Part shown: positions 22,532-31,422 of the stretch, piece by piece | Position numbering within the stretch: the first letter of the stretch is position 1 | How the letters are laid out: every line of letters starts with the position of its first letter | Assembly (NCBI RefSeq): GCF_006539685.1 | Contig: NZ_BJNM01000013.1 | Span: 1-64,000 of the forward strand | Length of the DNA stretch: 64,000 bases | Origin: Gluconobacter oxydans | GTDB lineage: Bacteria; Pseudomonadota; Alphaproteobacteria; Acetobacterales; Acetobacteraceae | Reading direction: 5' to 3' | Made by a program: the position numbers and the translations under genes | Notes under the pieces: generated by a model | What the model saw: the letters and a program-made list of their open reading frames with translations, nothing else | Told to the model about the DNA's origin: nothing | The model's database searches: none

Positions 22532-23706
22532 GCGATGTCTCTTGTCAGAGCGATAACGGCCTGCCCCAGACGATCAATTGCTTCATCTCTCAGCCCGGCA
22601 TGGAGCGCCAGCCGCAGTCGCGCGGTTCCGGCTGGCACGGTCGGCGGGCGGATCGCCACCGTCAGGAAACCGGCTTCCTCCAATCCGGTCGCCACGGCCA
22701 TGGCGCGTTCGGACTCTCCGATCAGGACAGGAACGATCTGCGTCGTAGAGTCCGCCGTGGACAGGGCCGCCCCATGCAGCATGCCCCGAATGCGTTCCGC
22801 CTGCCTGAGCAGCAGGGCGCGTTCCCCATCCAAGCCCGGTACGACATCCAGTGCCGCATCGATCGCTCCCAGAACCGCAGGGGGCAGAGCCGTGCTGTAA
22901 ATGAAGCCCGACGCATGGTTCACCAGATGGTCACAAAGCGGTTTCGAGCCCGCGACATAAGCGCCCATGCCGCCCAGCGCCTTGCTGCATGTTCCCATCG
23001 TCAGATCAGCCATCCCGCAGGACAGGCCGCGACCTTTCGGCCCCAGAACGCCGGTCGCATGGGCTTCGTCCACATAAAGGAACGCCCCCGCCCGGTCGGC
23101 CAGCGCCCGCAGAGCCGGAATATCGGCGCGGTCTCCGTCCATGGAGAACACGCTTTCCGTCACGATCATCCGCAGGCCGGGTTTTTCGGCCTCGCGGGCC
23201 AGCAGAGTTTCCAGATGGGACAGATCATTGTGCCGGAACCGGATCTGCCGCACGCCTGCCGCCGCGCAGCCATGATGCAGGCTGGCATGGTTCAGCCGGT
23301 CCGAAAACACCAGCATCGGCGCGCCCGTCCGGGCTACGGACAGCGCACATAAAGCAGGCATGACGGACGCGTTGGCCTGCCAGCCCGAGGCGAACAGGAT
23401 CGCGTCCTCGCAGCCCTTGAAGGCGGCCATTTTCGTCTCGACCTGCCGGTGCAGATCCAGCGTTCCGCTGACCAGCCGCGAGGCCCGGGCCCCCGTTCCG
23501 AAGCGCAGCGCCCAGTCCGCTGCCCGTTCCCGCAGTAGCGGATGATCCGCCAGACCCAGATAGTCATTGGACGAGACATCCAGCATCCGCCGCCCGTCGC
23601 GGACGATCATCCCGTCCTGCCGGACCACCGGACGTAGGGTCCGGCGTGTTCCGGCGGCTTCGCGTTCGCTCAGGGTAGCTGTGAAGTGGCTGTCGAACAG
23701 GCTCAT
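22528..23706 (-). CDS. bioF: 8-amino-7-oxononanoate synthase
   Basis: This 392-residue PLP enzyme condenses pimeloyl-ACP and L-alanine. It shows SSNDYLGLADHP near the start, FASGWQANASV, the DEAHATGVLGPKGRG segment and the PLP-Lys motif TMGTCSKALGGMGAYV. The start at 23706 (MSLFDSHF) overlaps the bioA stop by 4 bases. Confidence 0.94.
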   Translation of the reverse strand: MSLFDSHFTATLSEREAAGTRRTLRPVVRQDGMIVRDGRRMLDVSSNDYLGLADHPLLRERAADWALRFGTGARASRLVSGTLDLHRQVETKMAAFKGCEDAILFASGWQANASVMPALCALSVARTGAPMLVFSDRLNHASLHHGCAAAGVRQIRFRHNDLSHLETLLAREAEKPGLRMIVTESVFSMDGDRADIPALRALADRAGAFLYVDEAHATGVLGPKGRGLSCGMADLTMGTCSKALGGMGAYVAGSKPLCDHLVNHASGFIYSTALPPAVLGAIDAALDVVPGLDGERALLLRQAERIRGMLHGAALSTADSTTQIVPVLIGESERAMAVATGLEEAGFLTVAIRPPTVPAGTARLRLALHAGLRDEAIDRLGQAVIALTRDIA

Positions 23707-24983
23707 GCGCCCTCCCGCAACACATCCACGATGGCTGTCGTCAGGCGTGTGAGCTCTTCGGGCATGATGGTAAAGGCAGGCGTCAGATAGACGATGTTCC
23801 GGAAGGGCCTGATCCACACGCCACGCTCCACGAAGGCCCGGCGGAGCGCATCGGGATCGTCCAGCGTCTCAAGCTCTACCACGCCGATCGCGCCGAGAAC
23901 ACGCACATCCTTCACGCCGGGCAGCGTGCGGCAGGGCTCCAGCTCCCGCGCAAGCTGGGCCGAGATGGTGGCGACCTGCTCCAGTCGCGGCTCGGTCTCG
24001 AACAGATCCAGCGACGCATTGGCGACCGCGCACGCCAGCGGATTTGCCATAAAGGTCGGTCCGTGCATCAGGGCGTGTCCGGCGCTGTCGGACAGGAACG
24101 CTTCGAAGACACCCCGCCGGGCCACAGTAGCGGCCAGCGCCATGGTCCCGCCGGTCAGGGCCTTCGACAGCGCCACGATATCCGGCACGATGCCGGCCTG
24201 TTCACAGGCAAACATCGTCCCCGTGCGTCCAAAACCGGTGAAGATCTCGTCCAGGATCAGCAAAATCCCGTGCCGGTCGCACAGTTCGCGCAGATGACGC
24301 AGGACCTCTGGGTCATGGAACAGCATACCGCCCGCACCCTGAACCAGAGGCTCCGTAACCATGGCCGCGATGCTGTCGCCGCGTTCCGCCAGCAGGGCTT
24401 CAAGCCGGGCCAGACTGTCCCCATCCACAGGCAGATCGGCCAGAGCCTGCTCGGGCAGCACGCCGGCGAACAGGCTGTGCATGCCTTCCTCGGGGTCGCA
24501 GATGGACATCATGCCCAGCGTGTCCCCGTGATAGCCGCCGCGGAAGGACAGGATCTTCGTCCGGCCCGACGTGCCGCGGTTGATGTGGTATTGCACCGCC
24601 ATCTTGATCGCGACTTCCATCGCGACTGACCCGGAATCGGTAAAGAAGACCCTCTCCAGATCGCCCGGCAGCATCGCCGCCAGCCGCGCGGCCAGACGGA
24701 TGGCGGGCTCGTGCACCATGCCGCCGAACATCACATGCGGCATCCGCTCCGCCTGCCGGACCAGTGCCTCATGAATATGGGGATGGCTGTAGCCATGACA
24801 GGCTGTCCACCAGGCCGCCACGCCATCCACAAGCTCGCGGCCGTCCGCAAGCGTGATCCGGCTTCCCGAAGTGCTGACGGCTTCCACAGGGAAAGGGGCG
24901 GTCTGCATCTGGGTGTAAGGCAGCCACAGATTCGGCTGGTCAGCGGCGGTCAGGTGAGGGGCAGAAAGAGCGTTGCGAGACAT
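23703..24983 (-). CDS. bioA: adenosylmethionine-8-amino-7-oxononanoate aminotransferase
   Basis: This 426-residue class III aminotransferase converts KAPA to DAPA with SAM as amino donor. It shows WLPYTQMQ near the start, AAWWTACHGYSHP, FTDSGSVAMEVAIKMA, the catalytic-domain LILDEIFTGFGRTG and the PLP-Lys segment IVALSKALTGGTMALA. The start is set at 24983 (MSRNALSA). It is the first gene of the operon bioA-F-H-C-D; no bioB lies in this window. Confidence 0.95.
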   Translation of the reverse strand: MSRNALSAPHLTAADQPNLWLPYTQMQTAPFPVEAVSTSGSRITLADGRELVDGVAAWWTACHGYSHPHIHEALVRQAERMPHVMFGGMVHEPAIRLAARLAAMLPGDLERVFFTDSGSVAMEVAIKMAVQYHINRGTSGRTKILSFRGGYHGDTLGMMSICDPEEGMHSLFAGVLPEQALADLPVDGDSLARLEALLAERGDSIAAMVTEPLVQGAGGMLFHDPEVLRHLRELCDRHGILLILDEIFTGFGRTGTMFACEQAGIVPDIVALSKALTGGTMALAATVARRGVFEAFLSDSAGHALMHGPTFMANPLACAVANASLDLFETEPRLEQVATISAQLARELEPCRTLPGVKDVRVLGAIGVVELETLDDPDALRRAFVERGVWIRPFRNIVYLTPAFTIMPEELTRLTTAIVDVLREGA

Positions 24984-25081
24984 GGCTTGCGTTTTCCCGC
25001 ATGGCTCGGGGTGAGTCCATCCCCCCGGCCCTTGTGACGCCATAGCGAGAGGGCGGGATCGTTCCGCAGACGGCACGCCCT

Positions 25082-25111
25082 ATCATAAAAAGGTCACGTT
25101 CCATTAAGCAA
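25082..25111 (-). promoter_or_regulatory. probable bio operon promoter
   Basis: On the minus strand TTGCTT (25106-25111) and TATGAT (25082-25087) are separated by 18 bp, about 100 bases upstream of bioA. The -10 region (TTATGATAG) only loosely resembles a BioR half palindrome, so no operator is claimed. Confidence 0.55.
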
Positions 25112-25234
25112 CGATGTGGCATGAGCCCCGTTAGTGACGCGTTCCAGATCGGTGGAGCCCTGAGGAGGGGCTCGTGTGGAACGTGGAAACATTCTGTGCT
25201 CCCGACGCGGGAGTCATGACGAGGTTGAAGACCA

Positions 25235-25441
25235 ATGCTGAGTTCCAAGGTCATTCATGTCGATGGCGTCTTTCTGGGGACGGCCATCATGAGTGGAAGC
25301 CTGAGCACCCTGCGTTTCTATGCCACGCATGAGAGCGTGCGCGCGCTTCACAACGCCTGCATGCCGGATTTCGGCGCGCTGTATGCCCAGGTCAAAAGCC
25401 TGTTCAACCGCAGCCGCCTGCTGACGCCGAAAGTCGCCTGA
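25235..25441 (+). CDS. small hypothetical protein
   Basis: This 68-residue open frame is preceded by GAGG 12 bases before the ATG. The sequence (MLSSKVIHVDGVFLGTAIM...) has a balanced composition with a central amphipathic stretch and a basic C-terminus, and the gene sits alone between bioA and selO. I do not recognise a family. Coding is supported by the ribosome site and composition only. Confidence 0.5.
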   Translation: MLSSKVIHVDGVFLGTAIMSGSLSTLRFYATHESVRALHNACMPDFGALYAQVKSLFNRSRLLTPKVA

Positions 25442-25474
25442 TCCGGCTGTTCTGATCCTTTCCCCTGCGGCGCG

Positions 25475-26929
25475 TCAGGTGCCGCAGAATGTATTCATGA
25501 CCTTCTCATGAGGTGCCGGGGGCACCTCAAACCCGTCTGCCGCATCATCAAACGGATGTGACAGCGCCTCAACCAGACGGTGGAACGGCGCGTAATCGCC
25601 CGCCACCGCTGACCGGATCATCTCTTCGATCCTGTGATTGCGCGGAATGATGCGGGGATTGGTCGCCTGCATGTCCGTGTAACAGGCTTCGACCGGACGC
25701 TCTTCCCGACCCAGCCGCGCCTGCCAGTCCCCGATCCAGTCTTCAATCCCCGACCCCGGCCCGAACAGCGCCACGAGACTGTCCGTCTGTCCGGTCCGAA
25801 CCACGTCGCCAAGCCGTCGGAATGTCAGCGTGAAATCCGCGTCGCCCCGATGCATGGCCGTCAGCAGACGTTCCGTCAGCCGGGCATCACCGTTTTCTTC
25901 CTGCGCCAGACCCAGCTTCCGCCGCCAGCCGCCGAGATAGGTGTCGTTGAACACGTCATCAAAGCGCATCAGCGCGTCTTTGGCCTGTTCGATCGCCTTC
26001 TCGCGATCGCTGTCCAGCAGGGGCAGCAGCGCCTCCGCCAGCCTTCCAAGGTTCCACAGCGCCATGTCCGGCTGGTTGCCATAGGCATAGCGTCCGTTCT
26101 GGTCGATGAAGCTGAAGACCTTTGCTGGATTATAAGCGTCCAGAAACGCGCAGGGACCGAAATCAATGGTTTCGCCTGCGATGGACATGTTGTCCGTGTT
26201 CATGACGCCATGAATGAAGCCGACCAGCATCCAGCGCGCCACCAGATCCGCCTGCCGTGCGGTCACGGCTTCCAGAAGCGCCAGATAGGGATTTTCCGCC
26301 TCTGCCAGGTCGGGATACAGGCGTCCGATCACGTGGTCCGCAAGAATACGCACCCCTTCGATATCGCCCTGCGCTGCGAAATACTGGAACGTCCCGACCC
26401 GCACATGGCTGGAGGCGACCCGCACGATAACGCCGCCGGGCTGCATCGTCTCGCGGGCAACGCTTTCCCCCGTCGTCAGGGCAGCGAGCGCGCGTGTCGT
26501 GGGAATGCCGAGCGCATGCATGGCTTCACTGACCACATATTCGCGCAGAACCGGCCCCAGAGCCGCCCGTCCGTCCCCGCGTCGTGAAAACGGCGTTGGC
26601 CCGGAGCCCTTGAGATGAATGTCCCGCAGGCGTCCGGACCGGTCCGTCACTTCACCGACCAGCATGGCTCGCCCGTCCCCGAGGCTCGGGACGAAATGCC
26701 CGAACTGATGCCCGGCATAGGCCATGGCCACCGGCGCGGCGCCGTCCGGTCGCAGGCCCTGGCTCAGAAAGGCGATCCCCGCCGGGCTGCGCAGCCAGTC
26801 CGGGTCCATGCCGAGTTCACGCGCCAGAGGCTCGTTCAGCGCCACGATCTGCGGATTGCGAAACGGCGCCGGAGCGAGGGGGGCAGAGAAACGCTCGGGC
26901 AGGGAGGCATAGATGCGAGAGAGCTGCAT
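25475..26929 (-). CDS. selO: protein adenylyltransferase SelO
   Basis: This 484-residue pseudokinase-fold protein of the SelO/YdiU family transfers AMP from ATP to Ser/Thr/Tyr of target proteins. It shows YAGHQFGHFVPSLGDGRA, the LKGSGPTPFSRRGDGRAALG glycine-rich region, and GVMNTDNMSIAGETIDFGPCAFLD, which carries the Asn/Asp metal-binding residues. A Cys in the DFGPC segment and one in the C-terminal NTFCGT are the pair known for redox control in this family. It is leftward and stands alone. Confidence 0.94.
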   Translation of the reverse strand: MQLSRIYASLPERFSAPLAPAPFRNPQIVALNEPLARELGMDPDWLRSPAGIAFLSQGLRPDGAAPVAMAYAGHQFGHFVPSLGDGRAMLVGEVTDRSGRLRDIHLKGSGPTPFSRRGDGRAALGPVLREYVVSEAMHALGIPTTRALAALTTGESVARETMQPGGVIVRVASSHVRVGTFQYFAAQGDIEGVRILADHVIGRLYPDLAEAENPYLALLEAVTARQADLVARWMLVGFIHGVMNTDNMSIAGETIDFGPCAFLDAYNPAKVFSFIDQNGRYAYGNQPDMALWNLGRLAEALLPLLDSDREKAIEQAKDALMRFDDVFNDTYLGGWRRKLGLAQEENGDARLTERLLTAMHRGDADFTLTFRRLGDVVRTGQTDSLVALFGPGSGIEDWIGDWQARLGREERPVEACYTDMQATNPRIIPRNHRIEEMIRSAVAGDYAPFHRLVEALSHPFDDAADGFEVPPAPHEKVMNTFCGT

Positions 26930-27014
26930 CAGAAATCCAATCGGGACTTGTGGAGTCTGTCTTCAGATGGGCCAGAGAGCCGGAAAAGGGAAGGGCCACA
27001 GCCGGTTTCGGGGT

Positions 27015-27932
27015 TCAGCTTTCGGCATCTTTGGGAAAACAGTGCGCGTCCAGAAGCCCGGTCAGCCATTCCGTAAAGACTTCCAGTCGGCGGGAGAGAT
27101 GCGTCCGGTGCGGGTATAACAGCGTCATCGGAAGCGGGGCGGCCCGCCATTGCGGCAGGATATCAACGAGCTCGCCTCTGCGGATGTGGGGAAGAACGTC
27201 ATAAGCGGGAAGCTGCGCCACCCCCAGACCTGCCAGGCAGCAGGCCACGGCTCCTTCCGCGCTGTTGACCGTCACGCGCCCCCGGACCGGTCTGCTGTCT
27301 TCCCGGCCATCGTGCTCCCATTCCCAGTCTTCGATACGGCCCGTGGTGGGCGAGGCGTAGAGCACGGCCTGATGTGCCGACAGATCGGCGGGATTCTGCG
27401 GGGTGCCATGCTGCGCCAGATAGGAAGGGCTCGCGACATTGAAGACCGGCAGCAGCCCCAGTTTCCGGCCAATCAGGCTCGAATCCTGCAAAGGCCCGAC
27501 CCGCAACACACAGTCGGTCCCGTCTTCGGCCAGGTTGATGCTGCGATCCGTCATGCCCAATTCGACATCCAGCCCCGGATAACGGTCCAGAAACTCCGGG
27601 AGGGCGGGCGCGACGATCAGCCGTCCGATGCGGCTGGGAAGATTAACCTTCACATGCCCGCGCGTCTGGGAACTGTGGAGCCGGAACCGGTTTTCAGCGT
27701 CTTCGAAGTCTCCAAGCAGCCGAAGAGCAGTCTGCTGGAACATCCGGCCATCATCCGTCAGCCGGACCGATCGCGTGGTACGGGCCAGAAGACGGGTGCC
27801 AAGCCGGTTTTCCAGTTCCTGCACAGCGGTTGAAACGGTGGAGCGGGGCATCTGGAGCGTATCGGCCGCATGCGTGAAGCTGCCACTTTCCGCGACCCGG
27901 ATGAAAATACGGAGCAGGTCAATGCGGTCCAT
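27015..27932 (-). CDS. LysR family transcriptional regulator
   Basis: This 305-residue regulator has an N-terminal winged HTH (MDRIDLLRIFIRVAESGSFTHAADTLQMPRSTVSTAVQELENRLGTRLLARTTRSVRLT-like, residues 1-60) and a periplasmic-binding-type effector domain. The subgroup resembles those that control oxidoreductases from the opposite strand. Divergent from the SDR gene across a 131-base region containing two palindromes, so it probably regulates that gene and itself. Confidence 0.92.
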   Translation of the reverse strand: MDRIDLLRIFIRVAESGSFTHAADTLQMPRSTVSTAVQELENRLGTRLLARTTRSVRLTDDGRMFQQTALRLLGDFEDAENRFRLHSSQTRGHVKVNLPSRIGRLIVAPALPEFLDRYPGLDVELGMTDRSINLAEDGTDCVLRVGPLQDSSLIGRKLGLLPVFNVASPSYLAQHGTPQNPADLSAHQAVLYASPTTGRIEDWEWEHDGREDSRPVRGRVTVNSAEGAVACCLAGLGVAQLPAYDVLPHIRRGELVDILPQWRAAPLPMTLLYPHRTHLSRRLEVFTEWLTGLLDAHCFPKDAES

Positions 27933-27969
27933 GATGTCTCCGGCATGCTGGGGGAATCTGTTCGTTAAT

Positions 27970-28017
27970 CCTGACAGATGATGTCAGGTTTCATGCTTTT
28001 TCCGGATTGTCTGACAA
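27970..28017. promoter_or_regulatory. two palindromes between lysR and the SDR gene
   Basis: CCTGACA-N5-TGTCAGG (27970-27988) is a perfect 7-bp-arm palindrome, and TTGTC-T-GACAA (28007-28017) has perfect 5-bp arms. They are 18 bases apart and share the TGTC/GACA core, as expected for regulatory and activation half sites of one LysR-type protein. Confidence 0.65.
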
Positions 28018-28063
28018 ATCATGGTTCCTGTCATCATCCATACAGCGCGAGGGACTCTTCAAC

Positions 28064-28837
28064 ATGGCCGATCACAGCATCAAGGGAAAAACCGCGCTCA
28101 TCACGGGCGGTGCCAAGAATCTGGGCGGGCTGATCGCTCTCGATCTTGCCGCTCAGGGCGCAGCCGCCATCGCCATTCATTATAACAGTGCCGCCACGCG
28201 TCCGGATGCCGAGGCCACGGTCACGGCCCTGAAAATGCAGGGCGTGCGGGCCCAGGCCTTCCAGGCCGATCTGACGACGGCTGCCGCAAATGAAAAACTG
28301 TTCACCGACGTTGTCGCGGCACTGGGAAAACCGGATATCGCCATCAATACGGCAGGTAAGGTTCTCAAGAAGCTGATCCTGGAGACGTCCGAGGACGAGT
28401 ACGACGAGATGTTCGCCATCAACGCCAAGGCTGCCTATTTTTTCATCAAGGAAGCCGGGCGGCATCTGAACGACAATGGCAAGCTCGTGACTATCGTGAC
28501 GTCCCTGCTCGGCGCCTATACACCGTTCTATTCGACCTATGCCGGCTCGAAGGCTGCCGTCGAGCATGTCACGCGTGCTGCTTCGAAGGAATTCGGGGCA
28601 CGGGGTATCTCTGTCAATGCGATCGGTCCGGGCCCGATGGATACGCCGTTCTTCTATGGTCAGGAAGCGCCGGAAGCTGTGGCCTATCACAAGACGGCCG
28701 CCGCCCTGTCGTCCCTGAGCAAAACGGGTCTGACCGATATCGAGGACATCGTGCCCATCGTCCGCTGCCTGGTTTCGGACGGCTGGTGGATGACCGGACA
28801 GACCATTCTCGTCAACGGAGGGTACACGACGAAGTAA
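28064..28837 (+). CDS. short-chain dehydrogenase/reductase
   Basis: This 257-residue classical SDR has the NAD(P)-binding TGGAKNLGG, INTAGK in place of NNAG, the catalytic YAGSK (Tyr-x3-Lys), and a late GPMDTPFFYG loop. The GAGGGA site precedes the ATG at 28064. SDR enzymes reduce or oxidise alcohols, sugars and ketones; the substrate is unknown. Likely target of the divergent LysR regulator. A hairpin terminator follows at 28938. Confidence 0.9.
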   Translation: MADHSIKGKTALITGGAKNLGGLIALDLAAQGAAAIAIHYNSAATRPDAEATVTALKMQGVRAQAFQADLTTAAANEKLFTDVVAALGKPDIAINTAGKVLKKLILETSEDEYDEMFAINAKAAYFFIKEAGRHLNDNGKLVTIVTSLLGAYTPFYSTYAGSKAAVEHVTRAASKEFGARGISVNAIGPGPMDTPFFYGQEAPEAVAYHKTAAALSSLSKTGLTDIEDIVPIVRCLVSDGWWMTGQTILVNGGYTTK

Positions 28838-29197
28838 CGGTCCCTGAAGGGGCGGAGAGGAAAGCCAACACTTTCTAAAAAGCCCGAACCCGTGACGAAA
28901 AGGGAAAAGACAAAAACACCCGCCCGGGAATAACAGGACACGGGATATTGTTTTCTCTGATCATATCCCGTGTTTTCAATAAAACGTCCTCGTGACGAGG
29001 GTGTTTATGCTTGAAGGCGTTAATGAGTTTTTGATCTGTCTGGACTATGCTGGCATCAGGTATTTTTCAGTTCCTGCCTGCAGGGGTGGTGACGGAAAAG
29101 AGAGTCTTCTCTATTCATAAGAAGATGAACTGGCGTTCCTGCCTGTGGTGCCGCCCTTTGGTCTGCCCTGGCGCGACAACAGCATAGAGGACATTTC
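28838..29197. other. intergenic region before the secretion locus, with stem-loops
   Basis: This is 360 bases without a gene. It holds a perfect 11-bp inverted repeat (28938-28948 with 28963-28973) followed by TTTT, which fits a terminator for the SDR gene. A second short hairpin (28988-28992 with 28996-29000) follows before an AT-rich stretch that may contain the promoter of the secretion operon. I see no reading frame worth calling. Confidence 0.6.
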
Positions 29198-31420
29198 GTG
29201 GAGCATACCCAGAGCTTGTCAGGCCCCGACGGAAGGGTCAGTCCGACCGTCATTCGGCTTTACGCTGTCCTGGCCGCAGCCCGCTATCACGGCCTGGAAC
29301 TGGATATCCGCGATTTTGCGGCGGAACCAGGTGAGGATTCGCCGTCTCCCGCCACCCTCGCACGCTGGCTGAACGAGCAGGGCGCCGTTGCCAAAGGCAT
29401 GCGCCTGCGGTGGCGTTATCTCGTCAAGATCCGCAATTCCCCGCCTGTCGTCCTGATGTTCAAGGATGGCTCAGCCGGCCTGATGGTCCGTGCCGATGCC
29501 GAAAAGGGCGTGGTGTGGCTCCGTGATCCAATGGGTGGCGAGGGTGATGCCCCGGTCCCCGTCGACGAACTGCGCCTCATGCAGGTCTGGACCGGCGATG
29601 TGCTGCTGGTCAAACGCCGGCGTGACGAATCCGAGGCCGATGCCAGATTCGATCTGCTCTGGTTCGCGAAGATGGTGCTTCGCGAAAGGAAGGTGATGCG
29701 GGACATCGCCTTTGCCTCGCTGGTCCTCAGTATCCTTCAGATCTTCCCCGCCCTGATCGTCATGCAGGTCGTCGACCGGGTGGTGAACTACCACTCCATG
29801 GCGACGCTGATTTCCCTGAGCGGCTTTGTCATCATCCTCTCGTTCTATGAAATCCTACTGACTTACGCCCGGCGCGAGCTCTCGCTGATCCTGTCCACCC
29901 GACTGGATGCCCGTATTTCTCTGCATGCCTTCAACAGGCTGCTTGCCCTGCCGCTCGAGTTCTATGAGCGCGAACAGACGGGTGAAATCCTTGGGCGTTT
30001 CATGGCCGTCTTCAAGGTCCGGGATTTCCTGACCGGGCAGCTGATGAGCACCCTGCTGGATCTCTTCACCCTGATCGTGGTCCTGCCCGTTCTGTTCGTG
30101 ATGAGCCCGACGCTTGCATGGATAACGCTGGCCGCTGCAGGCTGTATCGGTCTTATTGTGGTGATCTTCCTGCCTCTTGTTACCCGTGTCATGGGGCGGC
30201 AGGTGCTTGCTGAAATGAAGCGTGGCTCCGTCCTCTACGAGACGGTCGCCGGTATCCGGACGGTCAAGACCCTGGCCCTCGAATCGACGCGGCGTGAACT
30301 GTGGGATGAGCGCACGGCAGATGTGGTGCGCTGGAAGCTTGCGGCGGGTCGCATGGCCAGCTGGCCGCAGACCCTGGTCATGCCGTTCGAGATCTTCATC
30401 AACCGTGGCATCATCCTGGTGGGCGCCTATCTGATCCTGACGAATGCCAGTTCCATGCAGTCCGGTGCTCTTATGGGCTTCATGATGCTCGGTGGTCGTG
30501 TCGCCAGCCCGCTCGTCAATCTTGCCAAGCTGATGGAAGCCTTCAACGAGGTCAGTGTCTCCCTGAGTGAAGCCGGAATGGTTCTGAACCAGCCGACGGA
30601 AACCAAGGCGCTGACAACGGGCATGCGCCCTGTCATCAAGGGCGCGCTCTCGTTCAATCATGTCGACTTCTGCTATCCCGGGTCGACAGCAAAAGCCCTT
30701 AATGATGTGACGTTCGACATTCCCGCCGGCACGATGCTGGGTCTCGTGGGACGCTCAGGATCCGGTAAATCGACGATCACCCGACTTCTTCAGGGTGTGA
30801 GCCGGAACTACACGGGGTATCTGCGTCTTGATGGCGTGGATCTGCGTGAAATCAACCTGACCCATCTGCGCCGTTCCTTTGGCGTGGTGCTTCAGGACAA
30901 CTTCCTGTTTCGTGGAACAATCCGCGACAACATCACGGCGGGCCGCCCGGGGCTGACGATCGATGATGCGATCCGCGCCGCGCGCCTTGCTGGTGCCGAA
31001 GAGTTCATTGAGCGCATGCCTGCGGGCTATGATACCTGGATTGAAGAAGGTTCGACCAACATCTCGGGTGGTCAGCGGCAGCGGCTTGCCATTGCCCGTG
31101 CGGTCATCAGTGATCCGAAGCTGATGATTCTGGATGAGGCCACATCGGCGCTGGATCCGGAGTCCGAAGCGCTCGTGAACGCCAATTTGCAGCGGATCGG
31201 CAAGGGCCGGACGATGGTGATCGTTTCCCATCGTCTGTCGTCTCTTGTAAACTGTCACCAGATCGCTGTTATGGATCAGGGTAAGCTGGTCGATATCGCA
31301 CCTCACAGTGTTCTGCTTGAGCGCTGTGAAATCTACCGGATGCTCTGGCTGCAGCAGAACCGGCACATGACAGATAACGATGGTCCCGGTTCTGCCGGGC
31401 AACTGACGGAAGGAGAGTAA
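29198..31420 (+). CDS. type I secretion ABC transporter (HlyB-like, degenerate C39 domain)
   Basis: This 740-residue protein has an N-terminal C39-like domain (about residues 12-140), a transmembrane domain of about six helices (about 160-440) and an ABC ATPase. The ATPase shows Walker A GRSGSGKST, the NISGGQRQR signature, Walker B LMILDEATSALD and the switch His in VSHR. The C39-like domain lacks the catalytic Cys near its start and the His, as in HlyB, so it should bind substrate without cleaving it. GTG start at 29198 behind AGAGGA. The HlyD gene begins two bases after its stop. Confidence 0.93.
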   Translation: MEHTQSLSGPDGRVSPTVIRLYAVLAAARYHGLELDIRDFAAEPGEDSPSPATLARWLNEQGAVAKGMRLRWRYLVKIRNSPPVVLMFKDGSAGLMVRADAEKGVVWLRDPMGGEGDAPVPVDELRLMQVWTGDVLLVKRRRDESEADARFDLLWFAKMVLRERKVMRDIAFASLVLSILQIFPALIVMQVVDRVVNYHSMATLISLSGFVIILSFYEILLTYARRELSLILSTRLDARISLHAFNRLLALPLEFYEREQTGEILGRFMAVFKVRDFLTGQLMSTLLDLFTLIVVLPVLFVMSPTLAWITLAAAGCIGLIVVIFLPLVTRVMGRQVLAEMKRGSVLYETVAGIRTVKTLALESTRRELWDERTADVVRWKLAAGRMASWPQTLVMPFEIFINRGIILVGAYLILTNASSMQSGALMGFMMLGGRVASPLVNLAKLMEAFNEVSVSLSEAGMVLNQPTETKALTTGMRPVIKGALSFNHVDFCYPGSTAKALNDVTFDIPAGTMLGLVGRSGSGKSTITRLLQGVSRNYTGYLRLDGVDLREINLTHLRRSFGVVLQDNFLFRGTIRDNITAGRPGLTIDDAIRAARLAGAEEFIERMPAGYDTWIEEGSTNISGGQRQRLAIARAVISDPKLMILDEATSALDPESEALVNANLQRIGKGRTMVIVSHRLSSLVNCHQIAVMDQGKLVDIAPHSVLLERCEIYRMLWLQQNRHMTDNDGPGSAGQLTEGE

Positions 31421-31422
31421 TC

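Noticed and set aside
25079-25090. BioR operator at the bioA promoter
   Set aside because: TTATGATAG matches the BioR palindrome only in one half, and no bioR gene is visible.
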